From: Neoroseomonas lacus
Lineage (GTDB): Bacteria; Pseudomonadota; Alphaproteobacteria; Acetobacterales; Acetobacteraceae
Direction of reading: 5' to 3'
Assembly (NCBI RefSeq): GCF_014644535.1
Contig: NZ_BMKW01000003.1
Coordinates: 248,001 to 312,000, forward strand
Length of the DNA stretch: 64,000 nt
Shown: one piece after another, positions 1 to 9,143 of the stretch
Position numbering within the stretch: position 1 is the stretch's first letter
Layout of the letters: each line of letters begins with the position of its first letter
Made by a program: the position numbers and the translations under genes
The notes under the pieces: generated by a model
Databases searched by the model: none
Told to the model about the DNA's origin: nothing
What the model saw: the letters and a program-made list of their open reading frames with translations, nothing else

Positions 1-519
1 GATGGTGCTTTCGACGCAGACATTGGTGGCGACGCCGCAGACCAGCAAGGTGCGGATGCGCCGTGACGCCAGGATCTGTTCCAGCCCCGTGCCGGCAAAG
101 CCGGAATAGCGCGCCTTCGGCACGACGATGTCGCCCGGAAGCGGCGTCAGTTCCGGGACGATCTCATGGTCCCAGGTACCGTGGGTGATGAGTTTGCCGG
201 CATAGGCCTCATTGGCGCGCATGAATTTCAGCGCATTCGACTTGTGCCAGACGGGCGCGGAGGACGGTGCCTCGCGCTGGTCCGGCGAGAAGCCGTTCTG
301 CAGGTAGATGACGGGGATGCCGGCGGCGCGGCAGGCCTCGGCGATGCGGGCGGTTTCCTCGATGACGGGCGGGGCGCCGGAGACGTCGAAGCCGACCAGA
401 TCGATGTAGCCGCCCTTCGAGAGATAGGCGTTCTGCATGTCCACGATGATGAGGGCGGTTTCCTCGATCGTGACGGTCAGTGGTTCGGGGCGGGCGGGCA
501 GGGTGACGGTGCGGGGCAT
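1..519 (-). CDS. rutB: RutB-like ureidoacrylate/isochorismatase-family amidohydrolase, 3' end cut off by the window
   Basis: Cysteine hydrolase of the isochorismatase fold. The ATG at 519 begins MPRTVTLPARPEPLTV, and residues 24-32 read IIVDMQNAY with the catalytic Asp27. A conserved Lys lies in HKSNALKF, and the nucleophile Cys168 sits in GVATNVCVEST. The wording around these motifs closely matches RutB, which hydrolyses ureidoacrylate peracid in the Rut uracil-degradation pathway. Only 173 codons lie inside the window; the family is about 230 residues, so roughly the last 60 are missing. No other rut gene is visible, so another amidohydrolase of the same family remains possible. Confidence 0.8.
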   Translation of the reverse strand, partial: MPRTVTLPARPEPLTVTIEETALIIVDMQNAYLSKGGYIDLVGFDVSGAPPVIEETARIAEACRAAGIPVIYLQNGFSPDQREAPSSAPVWHKSNALKFMRANEAYAGKLITHGTWDHEIVPELTPLPGDIVVPKARYSGFAGTGLEQILASRRIRTLLVCGVATNVCVESTI

Positions 520-565
520 GGGCGGCTCCTGGGGATGCCGCATCGTGGCAATGGGCGTGCCAGCC

Positions 566-1594
566 TCAGCGTAATGCCGACGGTGGCCAGGGCATCGCGG
601 CAAGCGGCCGCCCCGGTGCCGCGCGCACAAAGTTCGTCCAGAAGCGGCAATCGCGCATCTGCCAGCCCGGGCCGGGCGGTTCGCTGACCGACAGCATCGG
701 GCAGCGCTGCTCGCGCTGCACGTGCCGGGCCTGCTGCGACAGGTCCGCCCGGCGGGCGACCGCCGCATTCTCCCAGCGCTCCCAGCGCACCATGCCGAGG
801 TTGCGGGCAAGGACGAAGCGTTCGAGATGCTCCGCCGAAGCGATGTCCGCGCCGCCGTAATGCTCGGAGACGATGGCATCGACGGTGGTGGCCCCGGTCC
901 GGCCAGTCGCGGCGTCGCGCCAGGGCAGGTCGAGCCGGGTGCGGCGGAAGCGGGTCAGGCTGGCATCGAAGGCGGTCGGGCAGGCCTGCGGGGTGGGGGC
1001 GATGCGCAGCCGCATCACGCGGGTGGTCCAGGCATCGGTCGCGCCCGGTCCGGCCAGCAGCCAGCCCTGCCAGCCGCGCCCACCCTGTCGGCAATCGGGC
1101 GAGAGGAACCACTGCACGCCGCCGCCGCCATCCTCGGTCATGGAAATGAAGGACGGGCCGGGCGCGAGCGGGATGACCTGCCCGCCATCGCCCTGGCCTC
1201 GATCGAAGGTACCGAAATGCCGGGCCTGCCCGGCGCCGAAATCAAAGGTATGCACGACGGCCGGCACGCCCAGCAGGCTGCCCAGCACGGCATCGGAGGC
1301 CTGGTATCCTAGCGGCAGTGCCCGCGCCTCCTGCGCCGCTGGCCAGTCGTGCCGGCGATAGGGCATCGGCGCGTCCTGGCGCTGCGGGGCGCGGCGGGCG
1401 CAGCCAGCTTCGAAGGGCAGCAGGCCGGGGAGCGGGGCGCCGGCGGCGTCGAGGCAGACGCTCTGGACCAGGAACGGCAACAGGGCGTTCTGCGCGGCAG
1501 CCGGCAGGCTCGGGGCCAACAGCAGGGCAGCAAACAGCAAAAAACCGCGAAACACGGGGACCCCGTGACGCGGTTTCCGGCTTTCTCCCACCAT
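566..1594 (-). CDS. Secreted protein of unknown function, 342 aa
   Basis: The N-terminus has a hydrophobic stretch (FLLFAALLLAPSLPAAAQ, about residues 18-35) that reads as a Sec signal peptide with cleavage after AQ, so the product is probably periplasmic. The mature part has several cysteines, consistent with disulphides, and is rich in Trp and Arg. I recognise no domain. The ATG at 1594 is used; a GTG at 1555 would leave a more compact signal peptide and is an alternative start. It lies between rpsU and the rutB-like gene on the same strand. A perfect inverted repeat (CACGGGG-A-CCCCGTG) lies near the 5' end inside the coding sequence. Confidence 0.7.
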   Translation of the reverse strand: MVGESRKPRHGVPVFRGFLLFAALLLAPSLPAAAQNALLPFLVQSVCLDAAGAPLPGLLPFEAGCARRAPQRQDAPMPYRRHDWPAAQEARALPLGYQASDAVLGSLLGVPAVVHTFDFGAGQARHFGTFDRGQGDGGQVIPLAPGPSFISMTEDGGGGVQWFLSPDCRQGGRGWQGWLLAGPGATDAWTTRVMRLRIAPTPQACPTAFDASLTRFRRTRLDLPWRDAATGRTGATTVDAIVSEHYGGADIASAEHLERFVLARNLGMVRWERWENAAVARRADLSQQARHVQREQRCPMLSVSEPPGPGWQMRDCRFWTNFVRAAPGRPLAAMPWPPSALR

Positions 1595-1614
1595 GTCGGG
1601 CGGGAAGCGGGGCT

Positions 1615-1818
1615 TCAGAAGCCCTCGCGCTCCAGGCGCTTGCGCTCGACCTTGCGGGCGCGGCGGACGGCCTCGGCGGCCTCGCGCGCACGACGCTCAG
1701 ACGGCTTCTCATAGTGCCGGCGAAGCTTCATCTCGCGGAAAACGCCTTCCCGCTGAAGCTTCTTTTTCAGGGCCTTGAGCGCCTGATCGATATTGTTGTC
1801 ACGAACGACGACTTGCAC
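1615..1818 (-). CDS. rpsU: 30S ribosomal protein S21
   Basis: A small basic protein beginning (M)[14 protein letters not shown] and containing [25 protein letters not shown], the signature of bS21, which binds the 30S platform near the anti-Shine-Dalgarno end of 16S rRNA. The GTG at 1818 is chosen: a GGAGG lies 9 nt upstream, and the resulting MQVVV start is the family norm. A TTG three codons earlier (1827) directly abuts the GGAGG and is unlikely to be used. Length is 67 aa, normal for alphaproteobacteria. The gene is divergent from def-coq9. Confidence 0.95.
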   Translation of the reverse strand: MQVVVRDNNIDQALKALKKKLQREGVFREMKLRRHYEKPSERRAREAAEAVRRARKVERKRLEREGF

Positions 1819-1827
1819 GCGGCGCAA

Positions 1828-1832
1828 CCTCC
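1828..1832 (-). promoter_or_regulatory. Shine-Dalgarno of rpsU that decides a GTG start
   Basis: GGAGG on the minus strand, 9 nt before the GTG at 1818 and immediately adjacent to the TTG at 1827. The spacing supports GTG. Confidence 0.7.
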
Positions 1833-2001
1833 AGCGCGTTGGGGTTTAAAGAAGGCAAAGAATAATCGGCGCGACCGGAGAGCCGGTCTACGTCGGTTGC
1901 GGGACGCTTATCACGATTCCCCGCCGCGCCGGAAGCCCTCCCTTGAGGCGCGAAGGCCCTATATGCATGGTCGTGACACATTTTTCGAGCCCTTTGTTCC
2001 C

Positions 2002-2520
2002 ATGGCCCTTCTGAAGATCGCCCGCATGGGCCACCCCGTCCTGATCGCCCCGGCGCTGCCGGTGGACGACCCGACCGCGCCGGAGATCCGCCGCTTGGTC
2101 GCCGACATGGCCGAGACGATGGAGGATGCCTCCGGTCTGGGCCTGGCCGCGCCCCAGGTCCATGTCGGGCTGCGGCTGTTCGTCTGGCGCACCGGCGCGG
2201 GCGGCATCTCTGCCCTGATCAACCCGGAACTGGAGGCGGTGGGGGAGGAGACGGAACTCGGCTGGGAAGGATGCCTGTCGATCCCCGGGCTGCGCGGGGC
2301 GGTGCGCCGCGCGACAAGGCTGCGCTTCCGGGGCTACGACATCAACGGAGCCCCGGTTGCCGGCGAAGCGGCCGGCTTGGTCGCGCGCGTCATGCAGCAT
2401 GAGACGGACCACCTTGACGGAGTGCTCTATCCGATGCGCATGGAGGATCTGTCCCTGTTCGGCTTCAACGAGGAATTGGCGCGCGAGGCCGCTTCCCGCG
2501 CCGCCGATAAGGAGGGGTGA
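2002..2520 (+). CDS. def: Peptide deformylase
   Basis: Removes the N-terminal formyl group from nascent proteins. All three family motifs are present: GLGLAAPQ (residues 45-52), EGCLS (89-93, metal-ligand Cys91) and QHETDHLDG (132-140, ligands His133 and His137, catalytic Glu134). Length 172 aa is typical. The ATG at 2002 gives the usual MALLKIARMGHPVL start; an in-frame ATG at 1963 would add 13 atypical residues. The stop overlaps the start of the coq9 gene by one base (TGATG), implying translational coupling. It lies between rpsU (divergent) and coq9. Confidence 0.93.
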   Translation: MALLKIARMGHPVLIAPALPVDDPTAPEIRRLVADMAETMEDASGLGLAAPQVHVGLRLFVWRTGAGGISALINPELEAVGEETELGWEGCLSIPGLRGAVRRATRLRFRGYDINGAPVAGEAAGLVARVMQHETDHLDGVLYPMRMEDLSLFGFNEELAREAASRAADKEG

Positions 2521-3122
2521 TGGACACGCTTTCGGAGTCCGACCGTGTGGGGCGCGATGCCGCCATCCGGGCCATGCTACCGCTGGTGTCGGAGACCGGC
2601 TGGTCGCCGCGCAGCATCGCCGCCGGGCTGCTCGCGGCCGGGCTGCCCGAGGACGAGGCCGCCTTCCTGTTCCCCCGCGGGGTGAGCTCGGCCATCGAGG
2701 CTTGGCTCGACCTCACCGACCGCGAGATGACGGCGGCGGCGGGCGATCTCTCGGCGCTGCGCATCCCGGCCCGCATCCGTGCGCTGGTCGCTGCCCGGCT
2801 GGGGCTGCTGGCGCCGCACAAGGAGGCAGCGCGCTTGGCTGTCGCGACGCTGGCCTTGCCATGGAATGCGCCGACGGGGCTGCGCGCCACGGCACGGAGC
2901 GCTAGCGCCATCTGGTATGCGGCGGGGGACAGTTCCGCCGATTTTTCCTGGTACACGCGGCGGATGAGCCTGGCCGGGATCTATGGCGCGACCCTGGCAT
3001 TCTGGCTGCGCGACGATTCCGATGACATCGGCCCCGCACTCGATTTCCTGGACCGCCGCCTGGCGGATCTGGCGCGATTCCAGCGTTGCCGCAAAGGACG
3101 GCCGGCGGCGAAGGCGGCGTGA
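2520..3122 (+). CDS. COQ9-family protein (rpsU-divergently transcribed family)
   Basis: A 200-aa all-helical protein of the COQ9 family. In bacteria this family was named for its position divergent from rpsU, and rpsU is indeed just upstream here with def inserted between. Matching stretches include RDAAIRAMLPLVSETGWS, RIPARIRALVAARL, and DFSWYTRRMSLAGIYGATL, the region that in eukaryotic COQ9 forms the lipid-binding C-terminal part. A role in ubiquinone biosynthesis is known for eukaryotic COQ9 and only inferred here. The ATG at 2520 shares its A with the def stop. Confidence 0.85.
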   Translation: MDTLSESDRVGRDAAIRAMLPLVSETGWSPRSIAAGLLAAGLPEDEAAFLFPRGVSSAIEAWLDLTDREMTAAAGDLSALRIPARIRALVAARLGLLAPHKEAARLAVATLALPWNAPTGLRATARSASAIWYAAGDSSADFSWYTRRMSLAGIYGATLAFWLRDDSDDIGPALDFLDRRLADLARFQRCRKGRPAAKAA

Positions 3123-3334
3123 TGGGCGGGTGCGGCATGCATTTGCAGCAATATCTGCATCACGTCCCGCAAGGCCCTGTATCGGCGAGGGATTGAAACA
3201 AAATTTTCGTAGATTCGACGCGCGCGCCCGGCTAGGAAGCCTCAGAAGGAAATGCTTCGGCGTGCGACCGGGAATCGGGGGCTTGTGCGCGAGGCGATCC
3301 GCCCTGAACCAGAAGGGAGCGCCCGGCGCCCGCC

Positions 3335-3853
3335 ATGATGACCAAGACCAAGACCCGCACCGTCGTTGCTGCCCTGTGCGGTGCGCTAATCGCAGGCCCG
3401 GCGCTGGCCGATGCCTGCCTTCGGCCGGAGGAACGGTCTGCGATCGAGATCCGCGCCATGCGGTCCTATCTGATGGTCGCGGCGCTGCAGTGCCGCACCG
3501 GGCAGGCTTTCGACGCACCGGGTGGCTACAACGCCTTCCTGCGCCGCTTCGGCCGGGACCTCTCGGCGGCCGACCGCCTCGCGGCGACGCATTTCCAGCG
3601 TTCCTACGGCGGCGCCTCGCGCGGCGGGCGGTTGGACCAATACAACACCAACCTCGCCAACGAACATTCGCAGGACGCGACGCGTGGCGGGTCGTTCTTC
3701 TGCCGCGATGCCGAGCCGTTGTTCCGCCAGGTGGTCCAACTGCAGGCGGCTGACATCTCGAAGCTGGTTGTCGAGCGCAACATCATCGAGGGTTACTCGG
3801 CGCCGGATTGTACAACCGCCCCGACGCCGGCGCGCCGCACCGCGCGTCGCTGA
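3335..3853 (+). CDS. Small secreted protein of unknown function, 172 aa
   Basis: A signal peptide (TVVAALCGALIAGPALADA, cleavage about residue 26) precedes a mature domain of about 145 residues with four or five cysteines, so it is probably periplasmic and disulphide-bonded. No family is recognised. The ATG at 3335 is followed directly by a second ATG (3338), either of which could be used. The gene stands alone and is followed by a strong Rho-independent terminator. Confidence 0.65.
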   Translation: MMTKTKTRTVVAALCGALIAGPALADACLRPEERSAIEIRAMRSYLMVAALQCRTGQAFDAPGGYNAFLRRFGRDLSAADRLAATHFQRSYGGASRGGRLDQYNTNLANEHSQDATRGGSFFCRDAEPLFRQVVQLQAADISKLVVERNIIEGYSAPDCTTAPTPARRTARR

Positions 3854-3881
3854 ACCACGGCGACATCGCCGAGACGGGAAG

Positions 3882-3910
3882 GGGCGGTCCAGCCAGGGCC
3901 GCCCTTTTTT
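3882..3910 (+). terminator. Rho-independent terminator
   Basis: A GGGCGG/CCGCCC stem with an 11-nt loop is followed immediately by six T residues (3905-3910), 28 nt after the stop of the small secreted protein gene. Confidence 0.8.
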
Positions 3911-4250
3911 CGTGGAGGGTCGCCAGAGGAATGCCGCGACAGCGCGGGCAGACCCAATGGCGCCGTCGCCATGCGAACCTGCGTTACCTGCCTACCGGGC
4001 TGAGCGAGAGGCAACTGGCGCGTTGACCCGTCGGTCGAGCGCGCCGCCGGGCCGATACCTGATGCAGTGGGTTGCCTAGGGCCGGGTGAAGCGCGGATGC
4101 CATCCAGACCCCTGCTCGGGCCCAGCCCTCGCCGGCGCGCATGAAACAGGATCGGACACCGCTCAACACAGGTGAACGAGCATCATCCCGGCGGGACCTC
4201 ACGCCAGCCTTGCGCGCTGCTGGGCGGCGCAGGTCATTGCTGGCCGCCGG
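3911..4250. other. Intergenic stretch with no recognisable gene
   Basis: About 340 nt between the terminator and the first OmpA-family gene. Short open frames exist on both strands but none has a ribosome-binding site plus a recognisable product. No tRNA or repeat is seen. Confidence 0.5.
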
Positions 4251-5384
4251 TCAGCGCAGGACGATCTCGACCCGCCGGTTCTGCGGTTCCCGCGTTTCGT
4301 CCGGCGTGGCCACCAGCGGCTGGCTTTCGCCGAGCGCCGTGATGGTGATCCCTTCCTGCGGCACACCGAGTCGGACCAGTTCTGCCGCCACCGTCTCGGC
4401 CCGGCGGCGTGACAGGGCCTGGTTGTATTGCACGGTGCCGGTGCGATCGGCATGGCCGGCAACCTCAACACGGGTGCTGCGCTGGGTGCGGCTCTGCTGG
4501 GCGGCTTCAGCGATGATCTGGCGGGCGCGCTCGGTCAGGTCGGCTCGGTTCCAGTCGAAGAAGACGATGAAGCTGCGTTGCTGAACCGGGGCCGCCGCGG
4601 GGGGTGGGGTGGCGGCAGCAGGGGCGGCGCCGAAGGCGTAGCGCAGGCCGAGCATGACGGACTGGTTGTACGAATCGGGCTCTGCCGTGCCGGTCGCCAC
4701 GGCGGCACCGGTGGCGGTGTTCTCGAAGCGGACCTGCAGGCTCGGTTGCAGCGTCGCGAGGAAGCGGTATTCGGCTGTCAGGGCCAGGCCTGGCGCGAAG
4801 GAAAGCGGGAAGGCGAGGCCGGCGATGATCTGATAGGCAAAGCGGCCCGAGCTATCGTCCACCGTCATGCGCAGCGCGCCGTTCTGGCTCACGCCGCGCA
4901 CGCCGGCCCAATCGGTGGTGACGTAGCCGGCGCCGACGCCGACATAGGGCGTCACCGGTCCGATCTGCACCAGGTCAACCATCAGGTTGGCCATCACGCC
5001 CCAGGATTCCTGGCGGCCACTGATACCGCCATTGGCCGCCCAGCCGGCGACGCCGGAGGAGCCATCGGTGTCGTTGCTGCGGTAGGTGCCTTCGACCTCG
5101 GCGCGCAGCCCGTTGCCGAAGCCCCAGCCGAGGCTGATCACGCCAGCGAAGCCGGGTGCGAATCCGACTGTCGCCTCATTGCCGTAACCGGCCCTGGCGA
5201 GTCCGGTGACCGCGCTGGAGTCGAGACCGAGGCCGGTGTTGGGCAACAGGCTGAAGCCGGCACCGCCGGCAATGTAGAAGCCTTCGGTGAACTGGGCCCT
5301 TGCCGCAGGAGCCGCAGCCAGCCAGGCCCCGAAAATGGCCACACCCAGCAGCGGGCGGAAGCGGTGGGTGGAATCGAAGGGCAT
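4251..5384 (-). CDS. OmpA-family outer membrane protein (paralogue 1)
   Basis: A signal peptide ending in APAARA-QF precedes an N-terminal eight-strand beta-barrel-like domain (about residues 30-240; GFYIAGGAGFS, YVGVGAGYV, LGLRYAFG). An Ala/Pro linker leads to a C-terminal OmpA/MotB peptidoglycan-binding domain (about 265-377; FFDWNRADLTERARQII, VEVAGHADRTGT, NRRVEIVLR). The protein should tether the outer membrane to peptidoglycan. It is a diverged tandem copy of the next gene (5498-6586). The start is uncertain: ATG at 5384 (used) or 5402, neither with a good Shine-Dalgarno. Paralogue 2 lies upstream on the same strand, separated by a hairpin. Confidence 0.88.
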   Translation of the reverse strand: MPFDSTHRFRPLLGVAIFGAWLAAAPAARAQFTEGFYIAGGAGFSLLPNTGLGLDSSAVTGLARAGYGNEATVGFAPGFAGVISLGWGFGNGLRAEVEGTYRSNDTDGSSGVAGWAANGGISGRQESWGVMANLMVDLVQIGPVTPYVGVGAGYVTTDWAGVRGVSQNGALRMTVDDSSGRFAYQIIAGLAFPLSFAPGLALTAEYRFLATLQPSLQVRFENTATGAAVATGTAEPDSYNQSVMLGLRYAFGAAPAAATPPPAAAPVQQRSFIVFFDWNRADLTERARQIIAEAAQQSRTQRSTRVEVAGHADRTGTVQYNQALSRRRAETVAAELVRLGVPQEGITITALGESQPLVATPDETREPQNRRVEIVLR

Positions 5385-5449
5385 GATCCAGGCATCAGTC
5401 ATGGGTGTTGTCGGAATGTGGAGGATCACCGCCGATGCCGCAACGCAGA

Positions 5450-5471
5450 AAGGGCGCCTCGCGGCGCCCTT
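5450..5471 (-). terminator. Hairpin between the two OmpA genes
   Basis: Perfect stem AAGGGCGCC / GGCGCCCTT with a 4-nt TCGC loop just after the stop of the upstream OmpA gene (minus strand). Only a short T run follows, so it may be a weak terminator or mRNA 3'-end stabiliser. Confidence 0.6.
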
Positions 5472-5497
5472 CCCACTCTCCGCAACTGATCGGCTGA

Positions 5498-6586
5498 TCA
5501 GCGCAGGATGATTTCCACGCGACGGTTCTGCGGCTCGCGAGTGTTGTCCGGGGTCGGCACGAGCAGGTTGGTCTCGCCGAAGCCGCGGGCGACGATCTCG
5601 TTGCGCGGCACGCCCAGGCGAACCAGCTCAGCAGCCACGGTGTTGGCGCGACGGACCGACAGGCCCTGGTTGTACTGCGCCGAGCCCGAGGTGTCGGTGT
5701 AGCCGTTCACTTCGATGCGGGTCACAGCCTGGGTCGTGCGGGCCTGGGCCGCTTCGCCGATGATCTGGCGAGCGCGGGCGGTCAGGTCAGCGCGGTTCCA
5801 GTCGAAGAACACCAGGAAGGTGCGCGCCGGGGCCGGAGCAGCAGCCACCGGAACCACCGGGGCAGCGGTGCGGCCGAAGTTGTAGCGAACGCCGAACAGG
5901 ATCGACCAGTTGTAGTTGTCGGTGCTGAACTTGACGTTGTCGCGGGCGGTGAGGGTCTGGCCGTTCACCGTCGCGTTGCTGTTGAAGCGGCCATCGATGT
6001 CGTCACCGGTCGTGCCCATGAAGCGGCCTTCGGCGGTCAGCGCCAGGCCAGGGACAGACTGGATCGGGAAGGCAACGCCGAGGATCGCCTGGTAGCCGAA
6101 CGCACCGTTGGTGCCGCCGGCATTGAACTGGGCGTTGTTGTTGCCGTTGCGGACCTGGAAGCCGACGCTGTCGTAGTCGTTCCAGACGTAGCCGCCGCCG
6201 ACGCCGACATACGGCATCACCGGGCCGAGCACGAAGTCATACAGCACGTTGGCCATCGCGCCGTAGCTGCGGACCGTGCCGGTCGTGCGCGGCAGGTTGC
6301 CAGCATTGGTGGAGATGCTGTCGACGTCGTTCTGGCGGTAGTTGCCCTCGACTTCGAGGCGCAGGCCGTTGCCGAAGCCGTAGCCGACGGACAGAACGCC
6401 GGCATAGCCCCACTCGAAGGAGATCGAGATGTTGCGGTCGCTGTCCGAGTCATCGAGGTAGTTGGTGCCGAAGCCGCCGGCAACATACACGCCCGTCACC
6501 CGCGGGTCCCAGCTCTGCGCGTTCGCGGTCGCGGCCATCGGCAGCGACAGCAGCGTCGCGGCGAGAAGCGCCTTCTTCAGGCTCAT
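5498..6586 (-). CDS. OmpA-family outer membrane protein (paralogue 2)
   Basis: 362 aa. The clear signal peptide MSLKKALLAATLLSLPMAATANAQ is followed by a beta-barrel-like domain (GVYVAGGFGTNY, YVGVGGGYVWND, LFGVRYNFG) and a C-terminal OmpA domain (FFDWNRADLTARARQII, VNGYTDTSGSAQYNQGLS, NRRVEIILR). The start at 6586 is firm: AGGAGA lies 7 nt upstream and the signal peptide begins there. A 14-nt palindrome (GGCCCTCGAGGGCC, 6605-6618) lies in the leader. The smooth reading and strong ribosome-binding site suggest this is the major, highly expressed copy. Confidence 0.93.
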   Translation of the reverse strand: MSLKKALLAATLLSLPMAATANAQSWDPRVTGVYVAGGFGTNYLDDSDSDRNISISFEWGYAGVLSVGYGFGNGLRLEVEGNYRQNDVDSISTNAGNLPRTTGTVRSYGAMANVLYDFVLGPVMPYVGVGGGYVWNDYDSVGFQVRNGNNNAQFNAGGTNGAFGYQAILGVAFPIQSVPGLALTAEGRFMGTTGDDIDGRFNSNATVNGQTLTARDNVKFSTDNYNWSILFGVRYNFGRTAAPVVPVAAAPAPARTFLVFFDWNRADLTARARQIIGEAAQARTTQAVTRIEVNGYTDTSGSAQYNQGLSVRRANTVAAELVRLGVPRNEIVARGFGETNLLVPTPDNTREPQNRRVEIILR

Positions 6587-6775
6587 TGGTATTCTCCTGC
6601 TCGGGGCCCTCGAGGGCCGTAAGATCTGTTCGCAGCCCGAACGCCAACTAGCGCCAGCGGCTCGACACCCACACCTTCTATCATTCTTCACACCCTGCGC
6701 CAGGGCTTGAGGGCCCCGGCCCAGGCTTGAGCGCGCGGTGTTGCGGAAATGCCACTGACCTTGGTGGCAAATCCG

Positions 6776-7900
6776 TCACAAGCCGCTGAGCGCCTCGGTG
6801 TCGCTCAGCCCGGCCAGGCTGCCGCGTGGCAGCAGGCGGTTGGCATGGCCCATTTTACGGCCTGTCCGGGCCTCCGCCTTGCCATAGAGATGCGGCGCCA
6901 CCTGAGCCATGCGCAGCAGGCGGGGCCAGGCCTCGAGCCCTTCCGGTCCAATGAGGTTGCGCATCACCGCGTCATGGTGCCGCTCAGGCGACGCCAGCGG
7001 CAGGCCCGCCACGGCGCGGATATGCTGCTCGAACTGCGACGCGGCGCAGGCATCCATCGTCCAATGTCCGGAATTATGCGGCCGCGGGGCGATCTCATTG
7101 CCCAGCAGGCGCCCATCCGGCAGCAGGAACATCTCCAGCGCGACGATGCCGACCAGCTCGAGTCCCTCGGCGACTGCCGCCACATGGGCGCGGGCGGCAT
7201 CGGCCACGGCGCCCGGCACCCGCGCGGGGGCGAAAGACAGGTCGAGGATGTGATGGGCGTGGCGGTTCTCGACCGGGTCGAACACCGCGATCGTGCCGTC
7301 CGCCCCGCGCGCCGCGATCGCCGAGACCTCGGCCGCGAAGGGCACGAAGGTCTCGAGTATGAGGGGGCGCGGGGCGAGTCGCGCGAAGGCGGGGGCGAGG
7401 TCGGACGCCTCGCGTAGTACCGCTTGGCCGCGCCCGTCATAGCCCAGGCGCGTCGTTTTCAGCACCGCCGGCAGGCCGATCTCGGCCACGGCGGCGACCA
7501 GTTCCGACTCGCTCTCGACCAGCCGCCAGGGGGCGACCGGCACGCCGACGCGATCAAGAAAGGCCTTCTCCGCCGCGCGGTCCTGGCAGGTGGCCAAGGC
7601 GGCCACGCCGGGCCGGCAGGGCACCAAGCCGGACAGGGCCTCGAGTGCCGCTGCGGGGACATTCTCGAATTCGAAGGTCACCACGGCGACCGACGCGGCG
7701 AACCGGGCCAGTGCCTCTCGGTCCTCATACGCCGCGACCGTCCGATGGGCGGCGACCTGCATGCCCGGCGAACCGGCTTCGGGGGCGAAGACGTGGCAGG
7801 CATAGCCGAGTCGGGCCGCCGCCAGTGCCGACATCCGTCCCAACTGGCCGCCGCCGAGGATGCCGATGATCGAACAGGGTGGCAGGGGGAAGCCGGTCAT
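6776..7900 (-). CDS. purK: N5-carboxyaminoimidazole ribonucleotide synthase
   Basis: An ATP-grasp enzyme of purine synthesis that carboxylates AIR to N5-CAIR using ATP and bicarbonate. The 374-aa product has the N-terminal [11 protein letters not shown], the ATP-grasp core ([28 protein letters not shown]) and the ligand region [18 protein letters not shown], all diagnostic of PurK. The ATG at 7900 overlaps the purE stop in an ATGA, so translation is coupled to purE. Confidence 0.95.
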   Translation of the reverse strand: MTGFPLPPCSIIGILGGGQLGRMSALAAARLGYACHVFAPEAGSPGMQVAAHRTVAAYEDREALARFAASVAVVTFEFENVPAAALEALSGLVPCRPGVAALATCQDRAAEKAFLDRVGVPVAPWRLVESESELVAAVAEIGLPAVLKTTRLGYDGRGQAVLREASDLAPAFARLAPRPLILETFVPFAAEVSAIAARGADGTIAVFDPVENRHAHHILDLSFAPARVPGAVADAARAHVAAVAEGLELVGIVALEMFLLPDGRLLGNEIAPRPHNSGHWTMDACAASQFEQHIRAVAGLPLASPERHHDAVMRNLIGPEGLEAWPRLLRMAQVAPHLYGKAEARTGRKMGHANRLLPRGSLAGLSDTEALSGL

Positions 7901-8394
7901 GCCGGCGCGTCCGGCACGGAGTCGGTCTGCGCGGCGCGCCACGCGTCGAGTCGGGTCGCCAGGGCCGGGTCGGCGGTGGCCAGGATTGCGGCGGCAAGCA
8001 GGCCAGCATTCACCGCGCCGGCACGGCCGATCGCCAGCGTGCCGACCGGGATGCCCGCCGGCATCTGGACGATCGACAACAGGCTGTCCATGCCTTTCAG
8101 CGCATGGCTTTCGACGGGCACGCCGAGCACGGGCAGGACGGTCATCGAGGCGGCCATGCCCGGCAGATGCGCCGCGCCGCCAGCCCCGGCGATGATCACC
8201 TTGAGGCCCCGGCCGGCCGCGCCCTTGGCATAGGCGACGAGGCGGTCGGGCGTGCGATGGGCCGAGACGACCCGCGTCTCATGCAGCACGCCGAGCTTTT
8301 CCAGCGTCTCGGCGGCGTGGCGCATCGTCTCCCAATCGGAACGACTGCCCATGATGATGCCAACCAGTGGGGGCGGGCTCGTCTCACCTGTCAT
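7897..8394 (-). CDS. purE: N5-carboxyaminoimidazole ribonucleotide mutase
   Basis: Class I PurE, 165 aa, converting N5-CAIR to CAIR. The N-terminus has [13 protein letters not shown] and the core has [10 protein letters not shown] and [12 protein letters not shown], forming the substrate site with the catalytic His of SAHR. It is the first gene of a two-gene purEK operon, and its last four bases overlap the purK start. Confidence 0.96.
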   Translation of the reverse strand: MTGETSPPPLVGIIMGSRSDWETMRHAAETLEKLGVLHETRVVSAHRTPDRLVAYAKGAAGRGLKVIIAGAGGAAHLPGMAASMTVLPVLGVPVESHALKGMDSLLSIVQMPAGIPVGTLAIGRAGAVNAGLLAAAILATADPALATRLDAWRAAQTDSVPDAPA

Positions 8395-8558
8395 TCACAT
8401 CACCGTCAGTCGAAGCAAAGCAACAACGGATCGAGGCGGCGCCTTGATCCGGGAGCGCAAGGCACGACCGCGCCCTGACCGCCAGCAAGTCAGCACGTCA
8501 GCACTGGGCGCGAAGCCATGCGGCCCGGCTGGGCCGCGCCCGGCGTCCAAGGGCATGA

Positions 8559-8759
8559 TTACGCTATGATATCGGGGACGAGGCGACCTTCGAGCCAGGC
8601 GATCTCATCCTTGATTTTCAGCTTGCGCTTCTTCAGCCGCTGAAGCTGCAACTGGTCCACCGGCGACCCATCCAATCGTGCGATGACGGTATCGAGGTCG
8701 CGGTGCTCGCTGCGCATCTCGTGCAGGCGGCGCAACATGGCGTCACGGTCGGCAATCAT
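8559..8759 (-). CDS. YdcH-family (DUF465) small coiled-coil protein
   Basis: A 66-aa, highly charged, all-helical protein (LHEMRSEHRDLDTVIARLDG, LQLQRLKKRKLKIKDEIAWLEG), typical of the DUF465/YdcH family. The KKRKLKIKDEI segment is the conserved family core. Function is unknown. It lies upstream of purEK on the same strand and is divergent from a second member at 8946. Confidence 0.85.
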   Translation of the reverse strand: MIADRDAMLRRLHEMRSEHRDLDTVIARLDGSPVDQLQLQRLKKRKLKIKDEIAWLEGRLVPDIIA

Positions 8760-8945
8760 GGCCGGCGGCCCCGGAGCAAAGTTGAAGGTGCATTCCCTAG
8801 GACATCGCCCTTAACATGATCGGGCCGGAGCGCGACAGGCCATTCCGGTTCGACGCGCATCCGGCGGAAGGGGGGCGGGCAAGCCCCCGGCCCCGTGCTG
8901 CGGCCTGAAACCGCAGCACACCACAGCAATGAGGATGCGCGACGC

Positions 8946-9122
8946 ATGCCCATGAATGCCCGGATTGCCGCTCTCGAGGAACGCCACGCGGCCCTCGACC
9001 GCCGTATCGGCGACGAAGACCGTCGCCCCAGGCCCGACAATACCGAACTGGTCCGGCTGAAACGGGAAAAGCTCCGCCTCAAGGAAGAAATGGAACGTCT
9101 GCGGTCCGGCAAGCCGCACTAG
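8946..9122 (+). CDS. YdcH-family (DUF465) small coiled-coil protein
   Basis: 58 aa: MPMNARIAALEERHAALDRR followed by LVRLKREKLRLKEEMERL. It has the same DUF465 core (LKxxKLxLKEE) as its divergent neighbour at 8559-8759. The ATG at 8946 is preferred because GAGGA lies 11 nt upstream; the ATG two codons on (8952) is too far from it. The divergent pair suggests an old duplication. Confidence 0.8.
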   Translation: MPMNARIAALEERHAALDRRIGDEDRRPRPDNTELVRLKREKLRLKEEMERLRSGKPH

Positions 9123-9143
9123 GCAAGGCTGGCGCCGCCGTTT

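Noticed and set aside
4141..4584. 147-codon plus-strand open frame beginning in the 3.9-4.25 kb gap
   Set aside because: It runs antisense into the OmpA gene and its translation is Arg/Ser-rich with no family similarity.
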